Assembly: GCA_900176545.1 (NCBI GenBank) | Contig: FWXP01000002.1 | Location: 124,001-188,000 of the forward strand | From: Oscillospiraceae bacterium | GTDB lineage: Bacteria > Bacillota > Clostridia > Saccharofermentanales > Saccharofermentanaceae | Direction of reading: 5' to 3' | Length of the DNA stretch: 64,000 bases | Part shown: one piece after another, positions 42,999-50,579 of the stretch | Layout of the letters: every line of letters starts with the position of its first letter | How positions within the stretch are numbered: position 1 is the stretch's first letter | Program-made: the position numbers and the translations under genes | The notes under the pieces: model-generated | Told to the model about the DNA's origin: nothing | Database searches by the model: none | Seen by the model: the letters and a program-made list of their open reading frames with translations, nothing else

Positions 42999-43284
42999 AA
43001 AAAACGCCCCAAGTCTTCCTGTGAAGATCTTGAGACGGACATTATCCGCGGTACCACTCAAATTGTATATCCTTCGATATACCACTTAATGGGTTCTGAC
43101 AAACCCCTTGCCTTAACGCGGCTGCCTTCGGGTACAGTCTACAGGGCATATAAGCCTTTCGGTGTACCGGCTCGGAAGCGATAGTCTTGTTGATACTCTT
43201 GGTTGTCGGTTCTCAGCTTACCCGACTCTCTGTGAACCCGATCTTATCGGACCTCTTCGTCATAGCCTTTACTATATTGAAACA
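42999..43284 (-). promoter_or_regulatory. T-box leader (tRNA-sensing riboswitch)
   Basis: Read on the minus strand from about 43284. Stem I carries AGAGAG (43226-43231) and a GCTG-A apical loop between TCGG/ACCGA arms. The base of stem I is GGCT/AGCC. The T-box itself is TGAGTGGTACCGCGG (43046-43060), containing the near-invariant GGTACCGCGG. It is followed by a terminator hairpin CGTCTCAAG.../...CTTGGGGCG with TTTTTT (42999-43037). The specifier cannot be fixed by eye: under two foldings an ATC (Ile) triplet followed by a purine falls in the expected loop (43192-43194 or 43180-43182). Downstream gene: the acyl-CoA synthetase fusion, 60 bases on. Confidence 0.9.
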
Positions 43285-43290
43285 ATGTAG

Positions 43291-43319
43291 AGAATAATCC
43301 CACTGCACACAATTGTCAA
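43291..43319 (-). promoter_or_regulatory. promoter of the T-box operon
   Basis: Minus strand: TTGACA (43314-43319), exactly 17 bases, TATTCT (43291-43296). Expected start near 43284, just before the T-box stem I. The remaining gap to 43469 holds no gene; it is AT-rich and should contain the divergent promoter of the epimerase-like gene. Confidence 0.85.
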
Positions 43320-43469
43320 CTGTGTATTTTGTACCTGTTAATAATTTGTTCACAATAAAATTGATTTTTGGGGGCTTTTGTTTACATTAATCCCGTATAA
43401 AATGCGCCGTAAAGACTTTAAAATATAGACACTAGTTATTATGTAGAACAGATCCCGGGAGGGTAAGTT

Positions 43470-44450
43470 ATGTATTTGAAGTATTTGGTTACAGGCGCCA
43501 CAGGGCCTGTCGGAAGACTGGTGACGGATCTTCTTGTAGAGAACGGAAACTCGGTAAAAGTGCTCGTACCTGAAGGAACTGATACGTCAGAGTTTGAGAA
43601 CAAGGGAGTGGAAGTCAGCGAAGGCCTTATCACGGATAAGGATTCCATGAAGGATTTCTTCAATGTAGAAGATCCCAGGCACTCGTGCCTTATCCATACT
43701 GAGGAGATCTGTTCTATATCCGAGAAGGTCAACATGGAGATGAGGAGAGTGAACTTTACCGGCACTCAGAACATCGTTGATACTTGTCTTAAGACTAAGA
43801 TCGGAAGACTTGTTTACTTGGGTTCCGCATATGCTCTCAATCCGGGTGCGAGCCTTGAGAATTCCGTTATCCATTTTGACAGAAGAGCCGTAGAAGGTGA
43901 GTATGCCAAGACAAAGGCAGAGGCAGGCGAGTATATCATCGAGAAGATGTCCCTCAATAAGCTCAATGCCGTAATGCTCCTTCCTACTTTCATCATAGGT
44001 CCCGGCTTCAAGGAGGATTCACCTATCGGTCAGATCCTCAAGGGCTACCTTGAGAAGGGTATCGCTACGGTAGACGGCGGCCATGCTTTCGTAGACGTAA
44101 GAGACGTCGCCATGGCACTCCTTGCCATCTCCGAGAACGGTCAGGTAGGTGCTTCCTACGTTCTTAACGGCGAATACAAGTCCACAGAGGAATTCTTCCA
44201 GTCCGTTAAGGAGATCAGCGGCAGTACAGTTGACGTAAAGAAGATGCCCAAGTGGATGATGGGCAAGAACATGGGTAAGTTCGTAGATACCTACTACAGA
44301 GTTACCAAGAAGGATAATCCCAAGGAAGTCTATGCGCTCTTCAGGAATAATCCCAATGCCAATTTCTCGAGTAACGTAGAGGAGATGATCCCCGATCTTC
44401 AGATCACCAGTGTATACGACTCCCTCTCCGCTACTCTTAACGATCAGTAA
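43470..44450 (+). CDS. NAD(P)-dependent epimerase/dehydratase-family protein
   Basis: 326 residues, extended SDR. The cofactor motif is LVTGATGPVGR, close to the N-terminus; the catalytic-type YAKTK motif is at about 144-148; SAYALNP is the Ser-containing strand. C-terminal substrate part has FVDVRDVAMALL. Such proteins act on nucleotide sugars, dihydroflavonol-like or acyl substrates; no substrate is indicated here. RBS GGGAGGG before ATG. It stands alone between the T-box promoter and maf. Confidence 0.85.
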   Translation: MYLKYLVTGATGPVGRLVTDLLVENGNSVKVLVPEGTDTSEFENKGVEVSEGLITDKDSMKDFFNVEDPRHSCLIHTEEICSISEKVNMEMRRVNFTGTQNIVDTCLKTKIGRLVYLGSAYALNPGASLENSVIHFDRRAVEGEYAKTKAEAGEYIIEKMSLNKLNAVMLLPTFIIGPGFKEDSPIGQILKGYLEKGIATVDGGHAFVDVRDVAMALLAISENGQVGASYVLNGEYKSTEEFFQSVKEISGSTVDVKKMPKWMMGKNMGKFVDTYYRVTKKDNPKEVYALFRNNPNANFSSNVEEMIPDLQITSVYDSLSATLNDQ

Positions 44451-44483
44451 GACCTTTATATAACTCTTATAATCTTTCTCATG

Positions 44484-44516
44484 AACGTCCGGCTTCTAAG
44501 TCGGGCGTTTGTGTTT
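44484..44516 (+). terminator. rho-independent terminator
   Basis: AACGTCCGGCTT (44484-44495) / AAGTCGGGCGTT (44498-44509) with wobble pairs, followed by TGTGTTTTA. It separates the epimerase-like gene from maf. Confidence 0.65.
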
Positions 44517-44547
44517 TATAATGTTCCCGGTTATAAAGGAGAGTCAT

Positions 44548-45138
44548 ATGCATATAATCCTTGCAAGCAAGTCCCCCAGAAGGCGTGAGCTCATGGGGCT
44601 CATAACTGATGACTTTGAGGTCAGGACAGAAGAAGTAGACGAGAGATCCATAGAGGAAGAACATAAAGGAGAAGGTGCTTCCAGGATATCGCTCTATATC
44701 GCCAAAGCTAAGGCAGAAGCAGTCTTTTTGAGCCTGACTCCCGAGGAGAGGGAAGAGTATGTCACAGTAGCCGCGGATACTTCCGTCATCTCGGAGGGAA
44801 GGATATTAGGCAAGCCCGCCAATAAGGAAGATGCAAGGAATACCCTCTACGCCTTGTCAGGTAAGAGGCACAGTGTCGTTACCGGCGTATGGATAATGAA
44901 AGGCGGTATCTCCAGAGGTTTCTGTGAAGAGACTTTCGTAGAGTTCTGCGATCTTGACGAGTTCCAGAAAAAGACGATAGAAGCATACGTGAACTCGGAC
45001 GATCCTTATGACAAGGCCGGATCCTACGGTATCCAGAACGGCGGTGCGCTCCTTGTTAAGAAAGTGGACGGAGATTACTTTAACGTAGTAGGACTTCCCG
45101 TGATGGCTCTGTCAAGAGAACTCGGATCCCTTGAGTGA
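44548..45138 (+). CDS. maf: Maf-family nucleotide pyrophosphatase
   Basis: Start chosen at ATG 44548 (GGAGAG 5-6 bases upstream); an earlier in-frame codon at 44509 lies in the terminator. 196 residues. Hallmarks: N-terminal LASKSPRRRELMG, VAADTSV with the conserved Asp, GKPANKEDA, SGKRHSVVTGV, and DPYDKAGSYGIQ near the C-terminus. Maf proteins hydrolyse modified or canonical NTPs such as dTTP/UTP and clean nucleotide pools. The gene is convergent with the EAL-like gene. Confidence 0.92.
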   Translation: MHIILASKSPRRRELMGLITDDFEVRTEEVDERSIEEEHKGEGASRISLYIAKAKAEAVFLSLTPEEREEYVTVAADTSVISEGRILGKPANKEDARNTLYALSGKRHSVVTGVWIMKGGISRGFCEETFVEFCDLDEFQKKTIEAYVNSDDPYDKAGSYGIQNGGALLVKKVDGDYFNVVGLPVMALSRELGSLE

Positions 45139-45146
45139 TCCTGAGC

Positions 45147-47000
45147 TCAGCCCTGTACCTTGCGAAGGAAGCTCATGACTTCCTCATCCTTCATGGGATC
45201 GCACAGGAACTTACCCTGGAAATAAGTACATCCGAATTCGACGAGAGCCTTGTACTGCTCGGCGTTGCCGACGCCTGTAGCATCAACGGGGACATCGATC
45301 TCGTTAAGAAGAGATATGATGGAATCCGTAAGGACTCTGGAAGAAGTTCCTGCCTTGAGGTCTGAAGTGAAGTGACCGTCAAGCTTGATCATGGAGATGG
45401 GAAGAAGAGGGATGTTATTAAGTGAAGAATAACCTCTTCCGAAGTTGTCGAGTGCCATGGTAACACCAAGGTCCGAGAGCTTTTCCAGGATCGGTTGTAC
45501 CAGAGGGAAATTGGAAAGAAGACTCTCCTCGGGGATATCTACGATAACGTTCTTGAGATCGCATCCGGACTCGCGGGCGATCTCGGCGAAGGAATTCTCG
45601 ATGTCTCCGTTACGAAGCTGGATCGAGGAGATATTGACGGTCATGGTAAGATCCGGGAAATCCTTATTGATCTCCTTGAGCTTCTCAAGAGCAGTCCTTA
45701 TAGTGTATTCGCCGATGTTATAGATGTGACCTGTTCTCTCGGCAGCGGCCAGGAATTCGTAGTTGTTGATCATTCCGAATACTGAACTGTTCCATCTGAC
45801 AAATGCCTCGAGTCCTGCGACCTTCTTATCCTTATCGAACATGGGCTGATATACCATGTAGATCTCTTTGTCTTCCATAGCCTTGGTGATGAATGTCTTG
45901 AGTTCATCAAGAGGCATGTTGTCGAGTCCCGCGGTTATATCGTAGCGGAAAGATTCGTCGTATCTGTGATAATCCTCGGAAGAGAAGAATGCTTCGTGCA
46001 TAGCCGTCTCCGCATTCTCCAGAAGGTCTCCGGGGAATCTCGCGTCATCGGGATAGACGGAATAGCCGGCTCTTACCTTGCTGATCAGCTTGCCGTTCTC
46101 GTCGCTCAGGGAATCCTCGGCTGCGAAGCAGAGACTGTCTATATAGCCCTTGAGCTCGCTCTCCGTAAATGCTCTCTGGGTAACGATAACAAACTCGGTA
46201 CCGGTTACGTGTCCTACCATATCCGCAGGATCTGCACACTCCCTCAGTCTGTGAGCGATGCACTGTACGAACAGGTCAAAGGATCTGTGTCCGATGCTCC
46301 TGTTGAAGTCGTTATTGAGCTCTGCAGAGAGGTAGATGACGGTCACGTTGGTGAGCTTCTCCGAGTCGTCGGGATCGGACTGGGAATAAGTGATCCTGTC
46401 TTCGATAAGCGTATCGATATGCTCCATGAGCATCTCTCTGTCGGGGAGAGTCGTAAGAGTATCTATCCTGGGAGTCTTGCTCATCTTGATAGTCTCGGTG
46501 ACTGATTCCTTATCAGCGAGGGAGGAATGCTTGACGATGAGGCTGGTCCTCTGCACCGCGCGTTCCGTGATGGCCGCGGTCTCGCTCTCGATCCTTCGGT
46601 TCTGTTCTTCGTCAATCTTGAGCCTTAAAAGGTTCATCTTCTCGGATACCCTGTGGGTGAAGACTCGAAGGGTTATGAGTATCAGCAAGGACGCGAGGGA
46701 CAAGCCCAGCAGATGAAGATACACGCTGGACCTGTTCGAGAGATAGGTGTAGCCGTACAGAAGCAACTGGAAAGTATTGAATACCGTAGCAACGATCGAT
46801 CCTACTCTTCCGAGAGTAAGGATAAGGAGGATGACCACTATGAGGGCCATGATCGAGGCGAATACCTTGACCGTAGCTGAAAATGACCACACCTGTATCA
46901 TCATCAATCCAATGAAGGAAAATGACAGACAGATCAAGCTGAATGCAAAGCTCGATTTATTCTTGCAGAATATATTACCAACATCGTAATCCATATTCAT
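45147..47000 (-). CDS. membrane GGDEF-EAL protein with degenerate catalytic sites
   Basis: 617 residues. Four or so transmembrane helices at 18-115, a coiled linker 116-160, a GGDEF-like domain about 180-345 and an EAL domain about 365-610. The GGDEF signature is TGTEF (266-270), so cyclase activity is unlikely. In the EAL part, LEAF(VRW) replaces EAL, the Glu of LEITES is Asp488, the DDFG pair is DNFG (518-521) and the AEGVE Glu is Thr (ATGVG, 574-578), while Asn in NISS and IKLD are kept. Several metal ligands are thus lost. It probably senses or scaffolds rather than makes or breaks c-di-GMP. Confidence 0.87.
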   Translation of the reverse strand: MNMDYDVGNIFCKNKSSFAFSLICLSFSFIGLMMIQVWSFSATVKVFASIMALIVVILLILTLGRVGSIVATVFNTFQLLLYGYTYLSNRSSVYLHLLGLSLASLLILITLRVFTHRVSEKMNLLRLKIDEEQNRRIESETAAITERAVQRTSLIVKHSSLADKESVTETIKMSKTPRIDTLTTLPDREMLMEHIDTLIEDRITYSQSDPDDSEKLTNVTVIYLSAELNNDFNRSIGHRSFDLFVQCIAHRLRECADPADMVGHVTGTEFVIVTQRAFTESELKGYIDSLCFAAEDSLSDENGKLISKVRAGYSVYPDDARFPGDLLENAETAMHEAFFSSEDYHRYDESFRYDITAGLDNMPLDELKTFITKAMEDKEIYMVYQPMFDKDKKVAGLEAFVRWNSSVFGMINNYEFLAAAERTGHIYNIGEYTIRTALEKLKEINKDFPDLTMTVNISSIQLRNGDIENSFAEIARESGCDLKNVIVDIPEESLLSNFPLVQPILEKLSDLGVTMALDNFGRGYSSLNNIPLLPISMIKLDGHFTSDLKAGTSSRVLTDSIISLLNEIDVPVDATGVGNAEQYKALVEFGCTYFQGKFLCDPMKDEEVMSFLRKVQG

Positions 47001-47045
47001 ATTATCTGATAATAGTTTGGCATAAAGATGAACAAAAATATTCCA

Positions 47046-47729
47046 TTATATTAACGTTCTCCAATCTTCCAACGCATAATCGGAAGACTTTATCATCTCC
47101 TGCCATTGCCTCCCCTCTTTGCAGCCTATGTCGTCATAGACCGCGCATATTCCGAAGCCGCCCTTCCTTGCTCCCTGTATGGCTGCGGGAACGTCTTCGA
47201 ATACCAGACATCTGGATGCCGGAACGTTCAGCTCTTCGGAAGCCTTGAGATATATGTCCGGTTCAGTCTTGTTGACGGTACCCTCGATATCCTCAAGCGT
47301 TATCAGTATGTCGATGAACTGCGTAACATGGTTGGCATCAAGTGCGGCTCTTGCATTGACGGAAGCAAGTGCCGTCGCGCAGGCGATCTTGAACCCCAGC
47401 TGCTTGGCAGCCCGTATGTATTCGTATGAACCTTCTTTCAGACGCACGCTGTTTGCATATTCCGTGTAGACCATATCGTTCCATGTGTCCACAACTTCCG
47501 AAGCCGTAAGAGGGATATCGTAATTAGCGACGGTGTATTCTGCGCCTTCCTCTATGGATGCGCTCTTGACGAATTCCGTGTACTCGGAAGTGACCTTATA
47601 CCCGAAGCGGGCAAGGAACTTCCTGTCGACTTCATACCAGAGTCTCATGGAATCCAGGACGGTACCGTCGAGATCCAGTATGAGTGCGTCATATCTATCC
47701 TTTATACTCTTTAATACAGGCAGATCCAT
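47046..47729 (-). CDS. HAD-family hydrolase, beta-phosphoglucomutase-like
   Basis: 227 residues. HAD motifs: DLDGTVLDS with two catalytic Asp, motif II Thr/Ala in ACATALASV, Lys in NKTEPDIYLKA, and CLVFEDVPAAIQGA as the acidic motif. The helical cap between motifs I and II matches the phosphoglucomutase/phosphatase subfamily. It is probably a sugar-phosphate phosphatase or mutase; the substrate is not evident. Its upstream gap (47730-47826) holds the divergent promoter of the alpha/beta-hydrolase gene. Confidence 0.87.
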   Translation of the reverse strand: MDLPVLKSIKDRYDALILDLDGTVLDSMRLWYEVDRKFLARFGYKVTSEYTEFVKSASIEEGAEYTVANYDIPLTASEVVDTWNDMVYTEYANSVRLKEGSYEYIRAAKQLGFKIACATALASVNARAALDANHVTQFIDILITLEDIEGTVNKTEPDIYLKASEELNVPASRCLVFEDVPAAIQGARKGGFGICAVYDDIGCKEGRQWQEMIKSSDYALEDWRTLI

Positions 47730-47826
47730 ACTGCATTATTATATACACAAATGCCTTAAATGTAATTGACAATATTATTTCAATATGAGCGTATAATGGA
47801 CTTATCTTCAAGGGGAGGATGACACT

Positions 47827-48678
47827 ATGAGCGAAGCATTTATGAAGGCAGAAGAGGAGAGAAGAAAGTTCATCGAGGATTGCCTTACATATGACACGCC
47901 AAGGCTTGCCTCAGAGACGTATCCGGAAGGAGTAGAAGTGTCTGAGATCACTGTCGGAGACGGCCTTTCCATGGAGATCTATACTACTGCAGGCAGCAAT
48001 GCGGATGAGATATTCCTTCTTATTCACGGCGGTGCTTTCGTATACGGAAGCCGCAGGCTCGATAAGTGCTTCGGTATGCACCTTTCGAGAGCTTCGGGGA
48101 TCGCCGTAGCCAACACTGACTATACACTTCAGCCTGATACCGACCTTAGAGGACAGCTTTGTGAGATAATGCGCGCCGTCGACCTCCTGGCATCTTCTGG
48201 AAAGAAAGTGATACATACCGTAGGCGATTCCGCAGGCGGATACTTAGCTCTCATAACGGCTCTTCTCATCAACTCGGAAGATGCTCGAAATGCCTGCGAA
48301 GTAAGCCTTCAGGGAGATGTAAGAGCAGGAAGTGCCAACCTTATCTGCACCATGTATAAGACACCGGAAGATACCTTCCCGGGGATATATTTCGACAAAG
48401 AGGGCAGGATGCCGTCCTTTATCTACGACCTTTCGAAAGTGCTGGACAGGGATACTTGTCCTCCTACTGTGATCGTTACGGGTGACCTTGATTTTCTTCG
48501 CGAAGACGACAGGGATCTTTACGGGATCATGAAGGAGAAGGGAATAGAAGTAAAGTTCTATGACGCTGTATCGGAAGGGGAAAGGCAGATGTATCACGTA
48601 TATCCCATATCAAGCCCGACGTGGCCTGAAGGAAAGCATGTGATAGAGATGATAAGCGATAATGCTAACGGAAGATAA
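47827..48678 (+). CDS. alpha/beta hydrolase, HSL-type esterase/lipase
   Basis: 283 residues, no signal peptide. The oxyanion motif HGGA (67-70) and nucleophile GDSAGG (Ser135) define the hormone-sensitive-lipase family; later Asp (TGDLDFLRED) and His (YHVYP) are likely triad members. Probably an intracellular carboxylesterase. RBS AGGGGAGG, 7-8 bases before ATG. A TTGACA...TATAAT pair upstream (47766-47797) has a 20-base spacer and is not convincing. Confidence 0.85.
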   Translation: MSEAFMKAEEERRKFIEDCLTYDTPRLASETYPEGVEVSEITVGDGLSMEIYTTAGSNADEIFLLIHGGAFVYGSRRLDKCFGMHLSRASGIAVANTDYTLQPDTDLRGQLCEIMRAVDLLASSGKKVIHTVGDSAGGYLALITALLINSEDARNACEVSLQGDVRAGSANLICTMYKTPEDTFPGIYFDKEGRMPSFIYDLSKVLDRDTCPPTVIVTGDLDFLREDDRDLYGIMKEKGIEVKFYDAVSEGERQMYHVYPISSPTWPEGKHVIEMISDNANGR

Positions 48679-48682
48679 ACAA

Positions 48683-48721
48683 AAAAGGAGCCTTCACCGC
48701 ATAAAGTGAAAGCTCCTTTTG
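48683..48721. terminator. convergent rho-independent terminator
   Basis: AAAAGGAGCC-TTCAC / GTGAA-AGCTCCTTTT hairpin with A and T runs on both sides. It serves the alpha/beta-hydrolase gene (+) and ribU (-). Confidence 0.87.
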
Positions 48722-48738
48722 TTATCGACTCTTTCTTA

Positions 48739-49377
48739 TCAGTTGTGAGTTGTCGAATATATCCTGTGGATCATATTCGAGATGGGCTTATAGATCCAGA
48801 AAGTTATGAAGGATACTACCAGTCCCTTGAAGAGGTTGAAGGGAAGGAAGCCCCAGATGATAAGGCTCATCTTGGATGTGATGTAAGGGTTTACCGCGTT
48901 GCTCATTCCTACGATGGCTTCCGTTGAGAAATTTAATACGGAACCGTAGAGAGGAAGTGTAACGAAGAAGTTCAAGGGGCATGCGATGACTGCGAGTGCG
49001 AGAGTACCGATCGCCATGGCGACTACTGCGCCTTTCCTTGTCCTGTGCTTCTTGTAGATCCAACCTGCGGAGAATACATAGATGCTTCCTGTCAGGAAGT
49101 TGGAAGCCTCACCTATACCTGCTGTTCCCGTCACGGGAAGATGGATGAGGTTCTTCAAAAGCTCGATGATGACGCCGTATACGGGACCTAATGCAAAGGA
49201 TCCTACGAGGACGGGTACTTCAGAGAAGTCGAACTTGAGGAATGGAGGCATGAAGGGAAGATTGAACTCGAGATACATGAGTACTACAGCCATAGCCGTA
49301 AGAACGGCTGTGCTAGTGATCTTCGTGATCATGGCCTTGCGTGAAGACGCACTTGTCTTGGTGGAAATTTCTGACAT
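48739..49377 (-). CDS. ribU: ECF-type riboflavin transporter, S component
   Basis: 212 residues with six hydrophobic segments. RibU-family hallmarks: LPFMPPFLKFDFSEVPVLVGSFALGP near residues 40-65, KNLIHLPVTGTAGIGEASNFLTG near 75-97. It binds riboflavin in the membrane and works with the shared ECF EcfA/A'/T module, which is not in this window. An FMN riboswitch ends right at its ribosome site, a strong independent support for the substrate. Confidence 0.94.
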   Translation of the reverse strand: MSEISTKTSASSRKAMITKITSTAVLTAMAVVLMYLEFNLPFMPPFLKFDFSEVPVLVGSFALGPVYGVIIELLKNLIHLPVTGTAGIGEASNFLTGSIYVFSAGWIYKKHRTRKGAVVAMAIGTLALAVIACPLNFFVTLPLYGSVLNFSTEAIVGMSNAVNPYITSKMSLIIWGFLPFNLFKGLVVSFITFWIYKPISNMIHRIYSTTHN

Positions 49378-49384
49378 AAAAAAA

Positions 49385-49540
49385 CAACTCCTTCCATCCG
49401 GACTTTACCGTCGGCCACGGGATCTCACCGTGTCAGTCCCGCCTGATAAAAGATTTGACGGGAGTTGCGGGCTTACCGATGAGCTATCGCTCATGGAACA
49501 CCGCCGGTCGAGGAATCACACCTCGCCTTGGATATGCGGT
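49385..49540 (-). promoter_or_regulatory. FMN riboswitch (RFN element)
   Basis: Minus strand: CATATCC...GATTCCTCGACCGGCGGT...GCCCGC...CCCGTGGCCGACGGTAAAGTCCGGATGG carries the conserved RFN segments in order. The AAGGAG ribosome site (49388-49393) follows the last conserved helix directly, ten bases before the ribU ATG. This arrangement favours translational control by sequestration of the ribosome site, though the TTTTTTT just after it leaves open a termination component. FMN should lower RibU production. Confidence 0.95.
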
Positions 49541-49578
49541 CATTATATGCTTGATGTCATTTGATTGCAAGTCGGGCG

Positions 49579-50442
49579 TTATTCGTCCCAGGGGAGAACC
49601 TGTTCCAAACCGTAATACGCTTCCAGGGACATATCGTTCTCATAAAGATAAGTTGCCACTTCTACTCCTACGTACCTGTAATGCCATGCCTCCTGACCGT
49701 AGCCTGTCTCGTCGGCATATTCCAGCTGATACCTTCTTATGAATCCGTATTCGAAGCAGTGTTCGTTGACCCACTGTCCCGTGGTGGTCTCGCCGAAGGA
49801 GTCGAGGATCTCGGTGGTGCCTGCGGGTGTTATATCGAGAGCCAGGCCAAGCTGATGTTCTGATCTTCCGGGCCATGCGTTCTTCTGACAGGCAAAAGCC
49901 GTTCCGCGAAGGTTGGCGGATCTGTAGAAGAGATATTCCTGGATATTCGCATCCCTGTATCCCGATACCAGGAACAGTCCCTGACCGGTGGCTTCGGTAC
50001 ATGCTTCGTTCATGGCGATCCATGCGTCACATGCCTCGGATCTAAGCTGCTGGTTCATGGAGTTGGGAGCATCCACAAGATCGCTAGGGACATAGTCCAG
50101 CGGAAGAGCATAATATTTGTTCACCAATACGGTGATATCGTCCGGGTTGGTGACGATAGTCGCCCTGACGGATCTTGGATCGACGAAGCCGTTATACCAG
50201 ACTTCCTCATATTGAGGTTCAACGTATTCGGGTACAGGAGTCGGTATCGGTGTAGGAAGCGGCGTGGGAGAAGGCGACGGGGTTGCCGTAGGAGGCAGGG
50301 TAGTGGTCACGGCCGTAGTCGTAACGCTCGTCTCCTCTTCGACGGCGGTCTTATCGCAGGCGCTTATATTGCACAGTAAAGCGGCAGTCAGTACGACCGC
50401 CGCAAGTCTTTCTATCCTGTTGTCAGAACCTGTTGTATCCAT
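49579..50442 (-). CDS. VanY-type D-Ala-D-Ala carboxypeptidase, lipoprotein
   Basis: 287 residues. Lipoprotein signal with ISAC (Cys29), Thr/Pro-rich linker to about residue 72, M15B metallopeptidase domain about 85-285. Zinc ligands in the family pattern: His196 and Asp203 in SEHQLGLALD, His254 in EAWHYRYVG, with Glu251 as catalytic base. Removes terminal D-Ala from peptidoglycan stem peptides on the outer face of the membrane. The upstream gap (50443-50579) carries no gene; no van regulatory genes are near, so a housekeeping wall-trimming role is likelier than glycopeptide resistance. Confidence 0.9.
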   Translation of the reverse strand: MDTTGSDNRIERLAAVVLTAALLCNISACDKTAVEEETSVTTTAVTTTLPPTATPSPSPTPLPTPIPTPVPEYVEPQYEEVWYNGFVDPRSVRATIVTNPDDITVLVNKYYALPLDYVPSDLVDAPNSMNQQLRSEACDAWIAMNEACTEATGQGLFLVSGYRDANIQEYLFYRSANLRGTAFACQKNAWPGRSEHQLGLALDITPAGTTEILDSFGETTTGQWVNEHCFEYGFIRRYQLEYADETGYGQEAWHYRYVGVEVATYLYENDMSLEAYYGLEQVLPWDE

Positions 50443-50579
50443 TCGATAAGTCGCTGCTTTAATGCGTTAATTTCTTTTGAATATTATACACTACATGCCT
50501 AAATATCCACTAACATGGGGGAGATTATTTGCTATAATCATTACGGATAATCAATGAGTTTAAAGGTGGTGTAAACCAA

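Noticed and set aside
47766-47797. TTGACA...TATAAT before the alpha/beta-hydrolase gene as a strong promoter
   Set aside because: Both boxes match the consensus, but the spacer is 20 bases, too long for a normal sigma-A promoter.
49385-49540. Minor ORFs overlapping the FMN riboswitch on the plus strand
   Set aside because: The region is fully explained by conserved RFN sequence on the minus strand and the frames have no ribosome sites.
49579-50442. VanY-like protein as part of a glycopeptide resistance cluster
   Set aside because: No vanH/A/X or two-component genes are adjacent. The ddl in the window is 27 kb away and appears to be an ordinary D-Ala-D-Ala ligase.
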